Assembly: GCF_000701905.1 (NCBI RefSeq)
Contig: NZ_JNKC01000007.1
Coordinates: 83,149 to 147,148 of the forward strand
From: Proteiniclasticum ruminis DSM 24773
GTDB taxonomy: Bacteria > Bacillota > Clostridia > Clostridiales > Clostridiaceae
Length of the DNA stretch: 64,000 nucleotides
Direction of reading: 5' to 3'
Positions 51,571 through 60,110 of the stretch are shown here, in pieces. The notes below the pieces were generated by a model. The model was not told where the DNA came from, did no database searches, and saw only the letters and a program-made list of their open reading frames with translations. Both the position numbers and the translations under genes were made by a program. Within the stretch, counting starts at the first letter, position 1. Each line of letters opens with the position of its first letter.

Positions 51571-52956
51571 CTAGCGGCCATCAAATTCCTTGATTCTGGC
51601 GAAGACCACTTGAGAATTCTTCTTGTCGTTCATGATCTCCAATGGACTTTTGTGAAGCTCTCTGGCCAAAATCCCGATGATCTTTGTCAAGCAGTAAGAC
51701 CCCTGGCATCTGCCAAAAACAATACCTGTTCTTCTTCTTACACCTTCCACGGTTCTCGCCCCCATGGGTCTTCGAATAGAGTCTACAATTTCCCCTTCTG
51801 TGACATTGGAGCAGAGGCAGATCATTTTTCCGTATTTCGGATCAATGGAAATGATCTCATTTCTTTCTTCATCCTCCATCTCCCTGAAACGGTAGTACTT
51901 TCTTCGCTTGCTTTCATAATCACTGTTTGGTTTTGCTTTAAAGTGCTTCAGAACCATATGGAGCGCATCCTCCGTAATGGCTGACAGGACATTGTCCACC
52001 GCATAGTTTTTTGCCTGAATATGGATATATCCCTCTGTCTCAAACTCCTGGTCGATCTGGATGGGTTCTGTCCAGTTCCGGCTTTCATTGATGATGTCTA
52101 CTCTCTCAGGAGGAAACGGCCCAATGACACTCTCCACTTCTTTCTTCATCTGGGAGAACTCTTTGGATGTGCTTGTTTTAAGGCTTGCCAGAAGCTTATT
52201 GGTGGACGTGGGGACTAGACTTATGACTTCTCCACTTGCCTTGTACTCCTTGATGATATGCTTGATCTCATTTTGAAAATCTTTTTCTACCAGCATATGT
52301 TCAATGATATCATGGGGTCCCACCATCTCTTCATCTTTCTTGATGGAGTAATGGTCTCCAAATGTGGTTCTAATAACAACTCTAGCTGTGTACTTGTTTT
52401 TATTCGTGGTTACCTTAATGCCGCCTCTAGGCTGATTATGGATGTCAAGCACTTCTTCTTCCAGGCGGAAGCTCACTCCATTGTCATAGGCGATCTCCGC
52501 CATGGCCGTGGCATAGTCATAGGGCGAAATCACCCCAGTATTCATAGAGTAGATGACATTTCTGTCTTCTTCCTTGATATGGTGATTCATCTTTCCCGCT
52601 TCTTTACCCGTTAAAAGTGAAATTCCCTGAATTCCTCTTCTTACCGCACGGTCATAGACCCTCACCGCTTCCTCTTCTGTGGGATAAATGGTAAAGGAAG
52701 GCACTTTTTCATAAAATACATCCAGCTCCTCCGATAGCGCATCCAGTTTCTGGTTGCTTCTTCGGATCAGCTGATAGATATGGTCCTCTTCTATGTCTTT
52801 CCCATCTAGGATAAGAGAGGAGTTAAAAAGAGCCACATCTTCCGCTATATCAAAGTTCTTCTCAATGAGTCCAATATTTAGATTGTACTTGCACAGCTCA
52901 TAGGCCATGGCACAACCCACCAGTCCTCCTCCAAGAATAATTACATCATAATCCAT
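51571..52956 (-). CDS. FAD-dependent oxidoreductase, GlpA-like, with BFD-type [2Fe-2S] domain
   Basis: A 461-residue flavoprotein. The N-terminal dinucleotide-binding motif is DVIILGGGLVGCAMAYELCKYNLNIGLIEK, with a DAO-type fold following. The C-terminal domain is a BFD-like [2Fe-2S] domain with ligands in MICLCSNVTEGEIV and FGRCQGSYC (CxC and CxxxxC). This is the layout of GlpA-type anaerobic glycerol-3-phosphate dehydrogenases and their relatives. In Clostridia such genes usually come as flavoprotein, second NAD(P)/FAD oxidoreductase, then DUF1667; here the second is absent. Substrate is uncertain: glycerol-3-phosphate or another alpha-hydroxy compound. Confidence 0.83.
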   Translation of the reverse strand: MDYDVIILGGGLVGCAMAYELCKYNLNIGLIEKNFDIAEDVALFNSSLILDGKDIEEDHIYQLIRRSNQKLDALSEELDVFYEKVPSFTIYPTEEEAVRVYDRAVRRGIQGISLLTGKEAGKMNHHIKEEDRNVIYSMNTGVISPYDYATAMAEIAYDNGVSFRLEEEVLDIHNQPRGGIKVTTNKNKYTARVVIRTTFGDHYSIKKDEEMVGPHDIIEHMLVEKDFQNEIKHIIKEYKASGEVISLVPTSTNKLLASLKTSTSKEFSQMKKEVESVIGPFPPERVDIINESRNWTEPIQIDQEFETEGYIHIQAKNYAVDNVLSAITEDALHMVLKHFKAKPNSDYESKRRKYYRFREMEDEERNEIISIDPKYGKMICLCSNVTEGEIVDSIRRPMGARTVEGVRRRTGIVFGRCQGSYCLTKIIGILARELHKSPLEIMNDKKNSQVVFARIKEFDGR

Positions 52957-52976
52957 ATGATTTCTCCCCTTACTTA

Positions 52977-55712
52977 TCAGTTCAGCATTTCTTCCAGGAC
53001 TTTCTGAAGTTCTTCCATGAGCCGACCATATTCTGCCCAGTTTCCAGCTCTCTGAGCTGTAAGCGCTTCTGCAAAAAGATCATTGGCCTTTCTGGCTAAT
53101 GTCTCATCCACAGGCCCCTCTGGACCTTCTGAGGGCTCTTCCAGATTCATGCTGAAGAGTTTTCCAATGGCATTGTTAAAAGTATCTGAAATGACAATCT
53201 GATTGTCATTGGATACGATAAATCTTTTCACTTCCGGTATAGAATTCTCCCCTTCTGCCACAAGATAAACCGGCACCACATAGAGAAGGCTGTCCTCTAT
53301 GGGCGTGATGACCATATCTCCAAACTCGACTTTTGATCCACCGCTGTCAAGAAGAGACAGCTCCTTAGAAATCTCCGGATCCTGGTTGAGCTTGTTTCTG
53401 AATAGATACGGACTTGATACAGTCTTCTGAGGAGGGAACTTATACTCCACCAGCTGACCATAGTGGTCTTTCTCCATACGCACGTTGACGATGGCCACCA
53501 TATTTTCCTTGCCCTTCACTGTATAGTACTCCGTGAACACCAGCTCCAGATCGTCCTCATCTCCAAAGGATGTAAAGAGAGAGTAAGGATCCTGTTGAAC
53601 CTTTTCCTGAGAATTGGATGAAGTCACAGCAGATTTCTGCCAAGTGTCTTCTCCATTGTAGAAGATTCCAGGATCTGTCACATGATATTCTTCAAGCACT
53701 GTAGTCTGAATGGCGAAGAGATCCTCCGGATACTTGATATGGTCTCTCAGCACTTCAGGCATTTCATCCAAATCTTTGAAGAGGTCTCCAAAAATCTTAT
53801 TGTATGTGATGGCAATAGGGTCATTCTCATCCGCCAGATAGAAGTTGACTTCTCCAGTATAGGCATTGATGGTTACTTTGACGGAATTTCTGATATAGTT
53901 GATGCCTTCATAGGTTCTGGCATTGGGATACTTGTCTGTGGTGGTATAACCATCCATCATCCAGTAGACCTGATTATCCGCAAGTACAATGTACGGATCT
54001 TCATCATAATGAAGAAACGGTGCAATGGTTCTCACGCGGTCCACGATATTTCTTTTTCTTATGATTTTCGAATTGCTGTCAATAAGGGAAGAAATCAGGA
54101 TCTTCGGTTCCTTTTCCTCTATGGCGTAAAGAATCCTGTTCAAGAAGCTGAGCTTGATGCCAGCGCCGCCAGTATAGCGGTAGGTTTCATTTTCTCCGCC
54201 TCTAGGATGGTCAAACTCATCCGTTCTTGCTCCTGTAATGATGTAATCTGAAACCATCTCACCAAAATAAATTCTTGGATTCTCCACGGAAATGTCCGTG
54301 AGGTTTGTGGTTGGGATATCCTTCATGAGAAAATCAGGCTGTCCCTGGGAAGTCACGGTGCTGGAGTCCGATAGCACCACACCATATCCATGGGTATAAA
54401 AGAGATGGATATTCTGCCATGTGGCAGGGGAGATGACGCTGCGGTCGATCTCTCTCGGAGCCAGAAACACCTGCTTCTTTTCTCCATTGATCATATACCG
54501 GTCCACATCCACGTCATTGAAATCATAGTAAGAACGGATGACCTGTGCCTGCTTGATGAAATCCAAGGTATGTCTATAGGAGTTCACCTTGATGCTGTCT
54601 ACTACATTTCTGTTTTCTGTCACTTCCTGAGGTGTAATATTCTGGTTTGCTTCAAACTGCCTGATCTCCACATCCTGAATCCCGAAAGCTTGCCTAGTCA
54701 TATTGATGTTGTTGAGAATATAAGGTCTCTCCCTTTCCAGCTGATTGGGATTGACGATGAGGCCTTCAACACCCACATACGCAACAACTCTAAGAAGGCT
54801 TAATCCAAAAATCAGAAGGATTGAATACCCGATGAGATTGATTTTTCGCTTTTGAACCGCGTAGGCCACCACAAGTGCAGAAACTGCAGAGATGACCGCC
54901 ATGATTCTTAAAATCGGCACATTCACATTCACATCTGTATAGCCAGGCCCGTACACAACTCCGGACTCATTAAACATCACCAGGAAGGAGTCCAGATAAT
55001 AACTCACAGCAAGAAGAATCAGGTAAAGTGAAATGAGCATGGCAAGGGCTTTTCCAGCAAATTGGATAAAGCCATTCTTCAGCACATGAAGAATCCCACG
55101 GAGATTTCTGAAGTTCATTCTGTTGAAAGAGCTTTTTGCCGCAATGATCAGGTAAATGACTACCGTGAGAATGATCAGTAAGACCACTACGGAAAGAGCC
55201 ATGAAAACCAGAAACTGGTATAGCGGCATTCTAAAAACATAGAATGAGATATCTTTCCCAAAGACCGGATCCACGACATTAAAATCTACACCGTTGATGA
55301 ACTGAAGAATCAGATACCAGTTGTCCTTGGCCAGTCCATAGGAAACGATACCAAAAAAAACTGCAACAGCGATGTACACAAAACGGTTTCTTATTTTAAT
55401 CTGCTCTGGGGTCTTTGGCGGATAGGAAACCTGATCATATTTTTTTGCAATGCTTTTATAGTAAAAGATTGAAACAAAATAAAAAACAAAAAAAATGGGT
55501 ATGGTGAGCCCTGCTACGGAAAAGGCTCTTGTCAGATATGTTCTGGTATAACCCACCTCTCCAAACCACTGAAGTGTGGCGATGAGATGTGTGGAATTGA
55601 AAAGAAGAATTAAGAAAAGCAGCAGGAATCCCAGAACCAGATAAATATTCTTCTTTCCCTTGAACACATTTTTAAAGCGAAAATTAAAGTTTGGTTTGAT
55701 GTCGATTTTCAT
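52977..55712 (-). CDS. UPF0182 family membrane protein
   Basis: A 911-residue protein with seven or more N-terminal membrane helices (residues about 20-320, e.g. NIYLVLGFLLLFLILLFNST, YQFLVFMALSVVVLLIILTVVIYLI) and a large, probably extracellular, C-terminal domain of about 580 residues. Typical UPF0182 stretches are present: LQWFGEVGYTRTYLTRAF, VNSYRHTLDFIKQAQVIRSYYDFNDVDVDRYMINGEKKQV and VYWMMDGYTTTDKYPNARTYEGINYIRNSVKVTINAYTGEVNFY. The last 40 residues are a charged helix. Function is unknown in the whole family. TATGGAGGAAAAGCT precedes the ATG. Confidence 0.93.
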   Translation of the reverse strand: MKIDIKPNFNFRFKNVFKGKKNIYLVLGFLLLFLILLFNSTHLIATLQWFGEVGYTRTYLTRAFSVAGLTIPIFFVFYFVSIFYYKSIAKKYDQVSYPPKTPEQIKIRNRFVYIAVAVFFGIVSYGLAKDNWYLILQFINGVDFNVVDPVFGKDISFYVFRMPLYQFLVFMALSVVVLLIILTVVIYLIIAAKSSFNRMNFRNLRGILHVLKNGFIQFAGKALAMLISLYLILLAVSYYLDSFLVMFNESGVVYGPGYTDVNVNVPILRIMAVISAVSALVVAYAVQKRKINLIGYSILLIFGLSLLRVVAYVGVEGLIVNPNQLERERPYILNNINMTRQAFGIQDVEIRQFEANQNITPQEVTENRNVVDSIKVNSYRHTLDFIKQAQVIRSYYDFNDVDVDRYMINGEKKQVFLAPREIDRSVISPATWQNIHLFYTHGYGVVLSDSSTVTSQGQPDFLMKDIPTTNLTDISVENPRIYFGEMVSDYIITGARTDEFDHPRGGENETYRYTGGAGIKLSFLNRILYAIEEKEPKILISSLIDSNSKIIRKRNIVDRVRTIAPFLHYDEDPYIVLADNQVYWMMDGYTTTDKYPNARTYEGINYIRNSVKVTINAYTGEVNFYLADENDPIAITYNKIFGDLFKDLDEMPEVLRDHIKYPEDLFAIQTTVLEEYHVTDPGIFYNGEDTWQKSAVTSSNSQEKVQQDPYSLFTSFGDEDDLELVFTEYYTVKGKENMVAIVNVRMEKDHYGQLVEYKFPPQKTVSSPYLFRNKLNQDPEISKELSLLDSGGSKVEFGDMVITPIEDSLLYVVPVYLVAEGENSIPEVKRFIVSNDNQIVISDTFNNAIGKLFSMNLEEPSEGPEGPVDETLARKANDLFAEALTAQRAGNWAEYGRLMEELQKVLEEMLN

Positions 55713-55742
55713 AGCTTTTCCTCCATATGATGTACTTGATTT

Positions 55743-56267
55743 CTAATTACAGTCATCTGCTTCTTTCAAAAGTGTGTGTATTCTTATAAACTCGGAGTCC
55801 TTCCCGTAGATTTTTCTGAGATTTTCAGTGGTTTCATGATGTGTTCTTATCAGCTGCTCCTCCATGCTGTCTTTCTTAAAAATACTTTCTGAAAGAAGAA
55901 GATCAGCTCCCCGCTCCGCATGATGAAGATAGGACATCATAAAAGGCCTTTTCTGAATATAAGATACTCCAGAAAGTCCGGTTTTATGCAAAAGCACCGC
56001 CACACTCTTCTCTATGAGATGAAGCGGCCTTTCCACTTTTCCGATGTCATGCAGCAGCACCGCTTTTACCAGATCCTTTGAAGTCTTTCCATGTAAGCTT
56101 TTTATAAAAGCTTTTGTCACAAGTTCACTGTGGATCTGTTCTGATTTTTTCAGTGTTCTGAAAAGTTTCTGTTCACTCTCAGTGAGCGTACTATTTATGA
56201 ACTTTTCATCTGACTCCATAAAGATATAGAGGATATTTTTAAAGAACTGAACCACCCGTTTTCGCAT
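55743..56267 (-). CDS. HD domain protein
   Basis: A 174-residue HD phosphohydrolase-like protein. Metal-binding candidates are His in SEQIHSELVTKAFIKSL, the HD pair in AVLLHDIGKVERP, and HH in YLHHAERGADLLLSE, followed by IRTHHETTENL. The pattern is that of small HDIG-type hydrolases of nucleotides or signalling molecules. The frame is open to 56291, but GGAG five bases before the ATG at 56267 favours that start. It lies 30 bases before UPF0182 on the same strand and may be cotranscribed. Substrate unknown. Confidence 0.82.
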   Translation of the reverse strand: MRKRVVQFFKNILYIFMESDEKFINSTLTESEQKLFRTLKKSEQIHSELVTKAFIKSLHGKTSKDLVKAVLLHDIGKVERPLHLIEKSVAVLLHKTGLSGVSYIQKRPFMMSYLHHAERGADLLLSESIFKKDSMEEQLIRTHHETTENLRKIYGKDSEFIRIHTLLKEADDCN

Positions 56268-56455
56268 ACATACTCCATATAACAACTTCAAAATATTAAT
56301 TACTATAACTTACACTATTATTATAAGCTAAAAATCCGCATAAAAACCTTAAGTTCAGAGAATATTCATGAGGTTCCCTTCTCAAAAATCCCCTAAGAAA
56401 CAGCACTTGGGGTATAATAAAAGAAAAGCTATGATTCTAAATTCGGAGGTGCTTT

Positions 56456-56863
56456 ATGAAAGTCTTTAAAAAACAAATTCCAGTGAAAACAAAAAGCAGA
56501 CAGGAATTTTATGAAATCACAGATGATATCCGAAAAGCTGCTGAGGAATCGGGCATTAAGGAAGGGATTCTTACTGTGTTCTCTCCTCACACCACTGCTG
56601 GACTCTGCATCAATGAAAATGCGGATAAAGATGTACTGACAGATCTGATTTACGGTCTGGATAAAGCCTTTCCCGATGATGCCAAATTCAAGCATATGGA
56701 AGGGAACTCCCATGCTCATCTGAAATCCATCAATCTGGGATCAAGCCTCAGTCTTATTGTCAGTGATGGTATCATTGAAATGGGAATCTGGCAAGGAATC
56801 TTCTTCTGCGAGTTTGATGGCCCCCGGGACCGCTCTGTGAAGGTTCATATCATGGGGGAATAA
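56456..56863 (+). CDS. YjbQ/UPF0047 family (secondary thiamine-phosphate synthase)
   Basis: A 135-residue protein with the UPF0047 signature: LTVFSPHTTAGLCINENADKDVLTDL, HMEGNSHAHLKSINLGSSLSLIVSDGIIEMGIWQGIFFCEFDGPRDRSVKVHIMG. The His and Asp/Glu residues in SPHTT and NSHAH form a probable metal site. E. coli YjbQ has weak thiamine-phosphate synthase activity, but the physiological role is unclear. CGGAGGTGCTTT precedes the ATG, and a strong terminator follows. It is the only plus-strand gene between 48.3 and 63.2 kb. Confidence 0.9.
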   Translation: MKVFKKQIPVKTKSRQEFYEITDDIRKAAEESGIKEGILTVFSPHTTAGLCINENADKDVLTDLIYGLDKAFPDDAKFKHMEGNSHAHLKSINLGSSLSLIVSDGIIEMGIWQGIFFCEFDGPRDRSVKVHIMGE

Positions 56864-56888
56864 CATTCTGCTGAAAAATAAATATAAG

Positions 56889-56931
56889 AAAAAAGTCCGA
56901 ATATGAATTCATCACATTCGGACTTTTTTAT
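56889..56931. terminator. Bidirectional terminator between yjbQ and the 5S-tRNA unit
   Basis: AAAAAGTCCGAAT pairs with ATTCGGACTTTTT around ATGAATTCATCAC. It serves yjbQ on the plus strand and the tRNA-Ala end of the RNA operon on the minus strand. Confidence 0.92.
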
Positions 56932-57006
56932 GGTGGAGATAAAGAGACTCGAACTCTTGACCCCCTGCGTGCAAGGCAGGTGCTCTCCCAGCTGAGCTAT
57001 ACCCCC
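56931..57006 (-). tRNA. tRNA-Ala, anticodon UGC, CCA encoded
   Basis: A 76-base tRNA. The acceptor GGGGGTA pairs with TATCTCC (G-U and one weak pair), the D-arm is AGCTCAGCTGGGAGAGC, and the anticodon loop CTTGCAC gives TGC; the T-loop is TTCGAGT, with ACCA at the end. It is the last gene of the 5S-tRNA-tRNA transcript. Confidence 0.96.
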
Positions 57007-57011
57007 GTAAA

Positions 57012-57088
57012 TGGTGGACCTTCAGGGACTCGAACCCCGGGCCGACCGGTTATGAGCCGGTTGCTCTAACCAACTGAGCTAAAGATCC
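57012..57088 (-). tRNA. tRNA with CAU anticodon (Ile2 or elongator Met)
   Basis: A 77-base tRNA: acceptor GGATCTT with AAGGTCC, D-arm AGCTCAGTTGGTTAGAGC, anticodon loop CTCATAA and CCA end. The body resembles the Firmicute tRNA-Ile(CAU), whose C34 is changed to lysidine by TilS, as well as elongator Met. The initiator-specific mispair at position 1-72 is absent, so it is not tRNA-fMet. Which of the two it is needs a comparison with all CAU tRNAs of the genome. Confidence 0.92.
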
Positions 57089-57092
57089 AATA

Positions 57093-57210
57093 ACTGGCGA
57101 CAACCTACTTTCCCACAGGGCTTCCCCTGCAGTATCATGGGCTCCATTAGGCTTAACCGTCGTGTTCGGAATGGGAACGGGTGTAGCCCTAACAGATATA
57201 GACACCAGAT
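57093..57210 (-). rRNA. rrf: 5S rRNA, stand-alone copy
   Basis: A complete 5S rRNA with the universal GGGAACGGGTG...CCGAACACGACGG and TACTGCAGGGG segments in reverse complement. It begins a short transcript 5S, tRNA(CAU), tRNA-Ala, with no 23S or 16S in front. It differs from the copy at 63.6 kb at a handful of bases. Several of these are compensatory: UUAGG with CCUAA here, UGAGG with CCUCA there. Both copies therefore look functional. Confidence 0.96.
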
Positions 57211-57319
57211 TTACGTAAATTACGGCAAGCCGTAAATTTACTATACAAAACGTTTGACAATCCTTTGCCTCAACGTATTGATTTCCAAAAATTTAGCACA
57301 ATTTTTGAGAACAATCATT

Positions 57320-57348
57320 ATTATAAGTCTTAGTCAAAGGACTGTCAA
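57320..57348 (-). promoter_or_regulatory. Strong promoter of the 5S-tRNA transcript
   Basis: TTGACA (57348-57343) and TATAAT (57325-57320) on the minus strand with an exact 17-base spacer. The leader to the 5S start is about 100 bases and contains TTGTTCTC, reminiscent of rRNA boxA-type antitermination sequences. Confidence 0.9.
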
Positions 57349-57366
57349 TAGGTTTTTTAATAATAT

Positions 57367-57426
57367 TTCTAAAGAGTTACATCCTGAATCAAAGCCTTTT
57401 TCAAGACATAATGAAACTCTTTAGAA
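57367..57426. repeat. Long inverted repeat behind hydF
   Basis: TTCTAAAGAGTTACAT (57367-57382) and ATGAAACTCTTTAGAA (57411-57426) are complementary over 16 bases with one mismatch, around a 28-base spacer. It lies between the end of hydF and the 5S promoter. There is no proper T-run, so it is not a textbook terminator, though it could end or protect the hyd mRNA. Confidence 0.65.
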
Positions 57427-57444
57427 GCCAATGGTTATCAGGGT

Positions 57445-58638
57445 TCAGCCTGTTGGAGTCCTTAAAAATTCAATGCTCCGCTCAAGTATTCCATTCATCT
57501 GCGCGATGAGGATTCCATAGTTTGTTACTGGCACTTCAAAAGAATCAGCAGATGATATTCTGCTTTTCATTTCTCGTTCAGAGAGCATACAGCCTCCACA
57601 ATGAATGACCAGATCGCAGGGCTTTGTATCCAGATCAAACTCCTGCCCATTGGTATGATGAAACTCAAACTCTTTACCTGTGTAGGCCTCAATCCACTTC
57701 GGAAGCTTCACTGTACCAATATCATCACACTGCTTATGGTGGCTGCAGCCTTCTGAAATAAGGATTCTGCTGCCTTCTGGCAAATCTTTCAGAACCCTAG
57801 CGCCAGCCACTGCTTTTTGAAGATCTCCCTTGTATCTTGCCATAAGGATGGAAAAGCTTGTAAGCGCCACATCCCTTGGCACCATTTCTTTTACTTCCTG
57901 AAATGCCTGGCTGTCAGTAATGACAAGCCGGATATGAGACTGAAATTGTCTCATGGTTTCTTCCAGTTCTTCTACCTGTACCACCATGATTTTTCCGTGA
58001 TAATCGAGAATTTCTCTTAAAACCATCTGCTGTGGAAGAATGAGTCTTCCTTTAGGTGCAGCGGAATCAACAGGGACCACAAGAACCACAAGATCTTTGG
58101 GGTGGAGAAGGTCTCTTATGATATATTTCTCCTGCTTTTTTAAAGACAGCTTTGTTCCAATGGCTTCTTTCAGAGCATAGATACTGCTTTCATCATAGAT
58201 ACTGACAGGTATGAATGTTTCCTGCGTCTTAAGGGTTTCTGTGAGAAGATCTTTTTTATTCATCACCTTGAGAAACGGTACGTTCTTATTCTCAAGATGC
58301 TTTATAAGCTCTTTCAGTTTCAAATCATCTTCTTCTCCAGGCTGATAGATGACTAGAGCACAGTCGGTTTTTTCAAGGATCCTATAGGTTTGCTTTATCC
58401 GTTCTTTTCCCAGAATACTAGTATCATCAAGACCTGGTGTATCCATAAGTACTACTGGTCCCAATGGAAGAAGCTCCATGGATTTCAGCACTGGGTCTGT
58501 CGTGGTGCCTTTTTCTTCTGATACCACAGCAAGATGTTGCCCAGTGATGGCATTCATTAGGCTTGACTTGCCGGCATTGGTCTTTCCAAAAAGGCCGATA
58601 TGGATTCTCTCTCCTCTAGGTGTTTCGTGTAATCCCAT
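57445..58638 (-). CDS. hydF: [FeFe]-hydrogenase H-cluster maturation GTPase HydF
   Basis: A 397-residue scaffold GTPase. The N-terminal G domain has GLFGKTNAGKSSLMNAI, the GTTTDP switch region, DTPGLDD and MNKKD. The C-terminal domain carries the [4Fe-4S] ligands in CSHHKQCDD and IHCGGCMLS, as in known HydF. HydF holds the 2Fe precursor made by HydE and HydG and transfers it to the hydrogenase. TTTTAGGAGAAATGAGTT precedes the ATG. It is the last gene of a four-gene operon. Confidence 0.95.
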   Translation of the reverse strand: MGLHETPRGERIHIGLFGKTNAGKSSLMNAITGQHLAVVSEEKGTTTDPVLKSMELLPLGPVVLMDTPGLDDTSILGKERIKQTYRILEKTDCALVIYQPGEEDDLKLKELIKHLENKNVPFLKVMNKKDLLTETLKTQETFIPVSIYDESSIYALKEAIGTKLSLKKQEKYIIRDLLHPKDLVVLVVPVDSAAPKGRLILPQQMVLREILDYHGKIMVVQVEELEETMRQFQSHIRLVITDSQAFQEVKEMVPRDVALTSFSILMARYKGDLQKAVAGARVLKDLPEGSRILISEGCSHHKQCDDIGTVKLPKWIEAYTGKEFEFHHTNGQEFDLDTKPCDLVIHCGGCMLSEREMKSRISSADSFEVPVTNYGILIAQMNGILERSIEFLRTPTG

Positions 58639-58650
58639 AACTCATTTCTC

Positions 58651-60069
58651 CTAAAACCTGAAGTCTCTTTTCCCTTCATTAATATCTACTAGGTTTTGTG
58701 CTGCGCGTTCCTTCACTCTTGGATTGGTGACTTTATCCAGCTCTTTTGCAATCATTTTTTCACCTAATACCCTTGTTTCCTCACTGGCATAATCCATGAG
58801 ATATTCTTTCAGAGTGATCAGTGCGTTCGGATGGCAGCAGTTGATGATCTGTCCGCTCTTTAAAAGCATCATGAAGCGGTCTCCTGTTCTACCCTCTCTA
58901 TAGCAGGCGGTGCAGAAACTTGGCACATGGCCCATTTCCATAAGCCAATGGACGATCTCATCCAGTGACCTTTTGTCACTTACATCAAACTGTTCTGACT
59001 TATGGTCTTCCAGCTCCAGTTTGTCATATCCTCCCACGCTGGTCCTGGAACCACCACTGATTTGGGATACACCAAGCTTCAGTACCTTTTCTCTGCATGC
59101 CTGGCTTTCTCTGGTAGAGATGATCATTCCAGTATAGGGCACTGCAATACGGATACAGGCGACTATTTTTGCAAAAGTCTCGTCATCAATTCCATTATTG
59201 AAAGACTCCGCATCAATATCATCCGCATGCCGGATTCTTGGAACACTGATGGTATGAGGTCCCACGCCATAAGCTGCTTCCAGATGCTCTGCATGCATCA
59301 GAAGCCCTGTAAGCTCGTATCTGTAGCGTTCTAAACCAAAGAGGACCCCAATCCCTACATCGTCAATCCCGCCTTCCATAGCCCGATCCATGGCTTCTGT
59401 ATGATAGGTATAGTTGTGTTTGGGTCCAGTGGGGTGGAGCATTTCATAACTTTCCTTATGATAGGTCTCCTGGAAGAGAATATACGTACCAATCCCTGCT
59501 TCATGGAGCTTTCTGTAGTTTTCCACACTGGTGGCCGCAATATTGACGTTTACTCTTCTGATGGCACCATTCTTGTGCTTCACATCATAAATAGTTTTAA
59601 TGCTCTCAAGAACATATTCTATGGGACTGTTGATGGGGTCTTCACCTGTCTCCAATGCCAGTCTCTTATGCCCCATGTCCTGAAGAGCCATGACCTCACG
59701 CCTGATCTCCTCCTGGGTGAGTTTCTTTCTGGCAATATGTTTGTTCTGGAGATGATAAGGACAGTACACACATCCATTGACACAGTAGTTGGAAAGATAA
59801 AGTGGTGCGAACATGACAATTCTGTTTCCATAAAATCTTTCCTTGATTTCTTCTGCCAGCTTGAAGATTTTTTCATTGAGGTCTTCAAACCCGCAGTCCA
59901 GAAGCACCGCTGCTTCTCTATGGGAAAGACCGTTGCCCAGCCTTGCTTTTTCTATTATGGATTCAATCAGTGCTCTATTACCACTGTTTTCTTCTGCATA
60001 GGATAAAGTTTTTAAGATTTCATCGTGACTGATGAATTCCTCTGCCTTTTTCGATTTCACATCATACAT
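58651..60069 (-). CDS. hydG: [FeFe]-hydrogenase maturase HydG (tyrosine lyase)
   Basis: A 472-residue radical SAM enzyme, typical length for HydG. The SAM cluster cysteines are in NYCVNGCVYCPYH (CxxxCxxC). The C-terminal auxiliary cluster motif CX2CX22C is visible as FCTACYREG to INCCHPNAL. HydG splits tyrosine into p-cresol, CO and cyanide and builds an Fe(CO)2CN synthon for the H-cluster. TGxNxE-type and GIGVLFGLERYRYELTGLLMHAEHLE stretches match the family. AAGGAACATGT marks the start. It lies 12 bases before hydF. Confidence 0.96.
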   Translation of the reverse strand: MYDVKSKKAEEFISHDEILKTLSYAEENSGNRALIESIIEKARLGNGLSHREAAVLLDCGFEDLNEKIFKLAEEIKERFYGNRIVMFAPLYLSNYCVNGCVYCPYHLQNKHIARKKLTQEEIRREVMALQDMGHKRLALETGEDPINSPIEYVLESIKTIYDVKHKNGAIRRVNVNIAATSVENYRKLHEAGIGTYILFQETYHKESYEMLHPTGPKHNYTYHTEAMDRAMEGGIDDVGIGVLFGLERYRYELTGLLMHAEHLEAAYGVGPHTISVPRIRHADDIDAESFNNGIDDETFAKIVACIRIAVPYTGMIISTRESQACREKVLKLGVSQISGGSRTSVGGYDKLELEDHKSEQFDVSDKRSLDEIVHWLMEMGHVPSFCTACYREGRTGDRFMMLLKSGQIINCCHPNALITLKEYLMDYASEETRVLGEKMIAKELDKVTNPRVKERAAQNLVDINEGKRDFRF

Positions 60070-60110
60070 GTTCCTTGCACATCCTTCATATTCATTTTTC
60101 TGAAATCACT

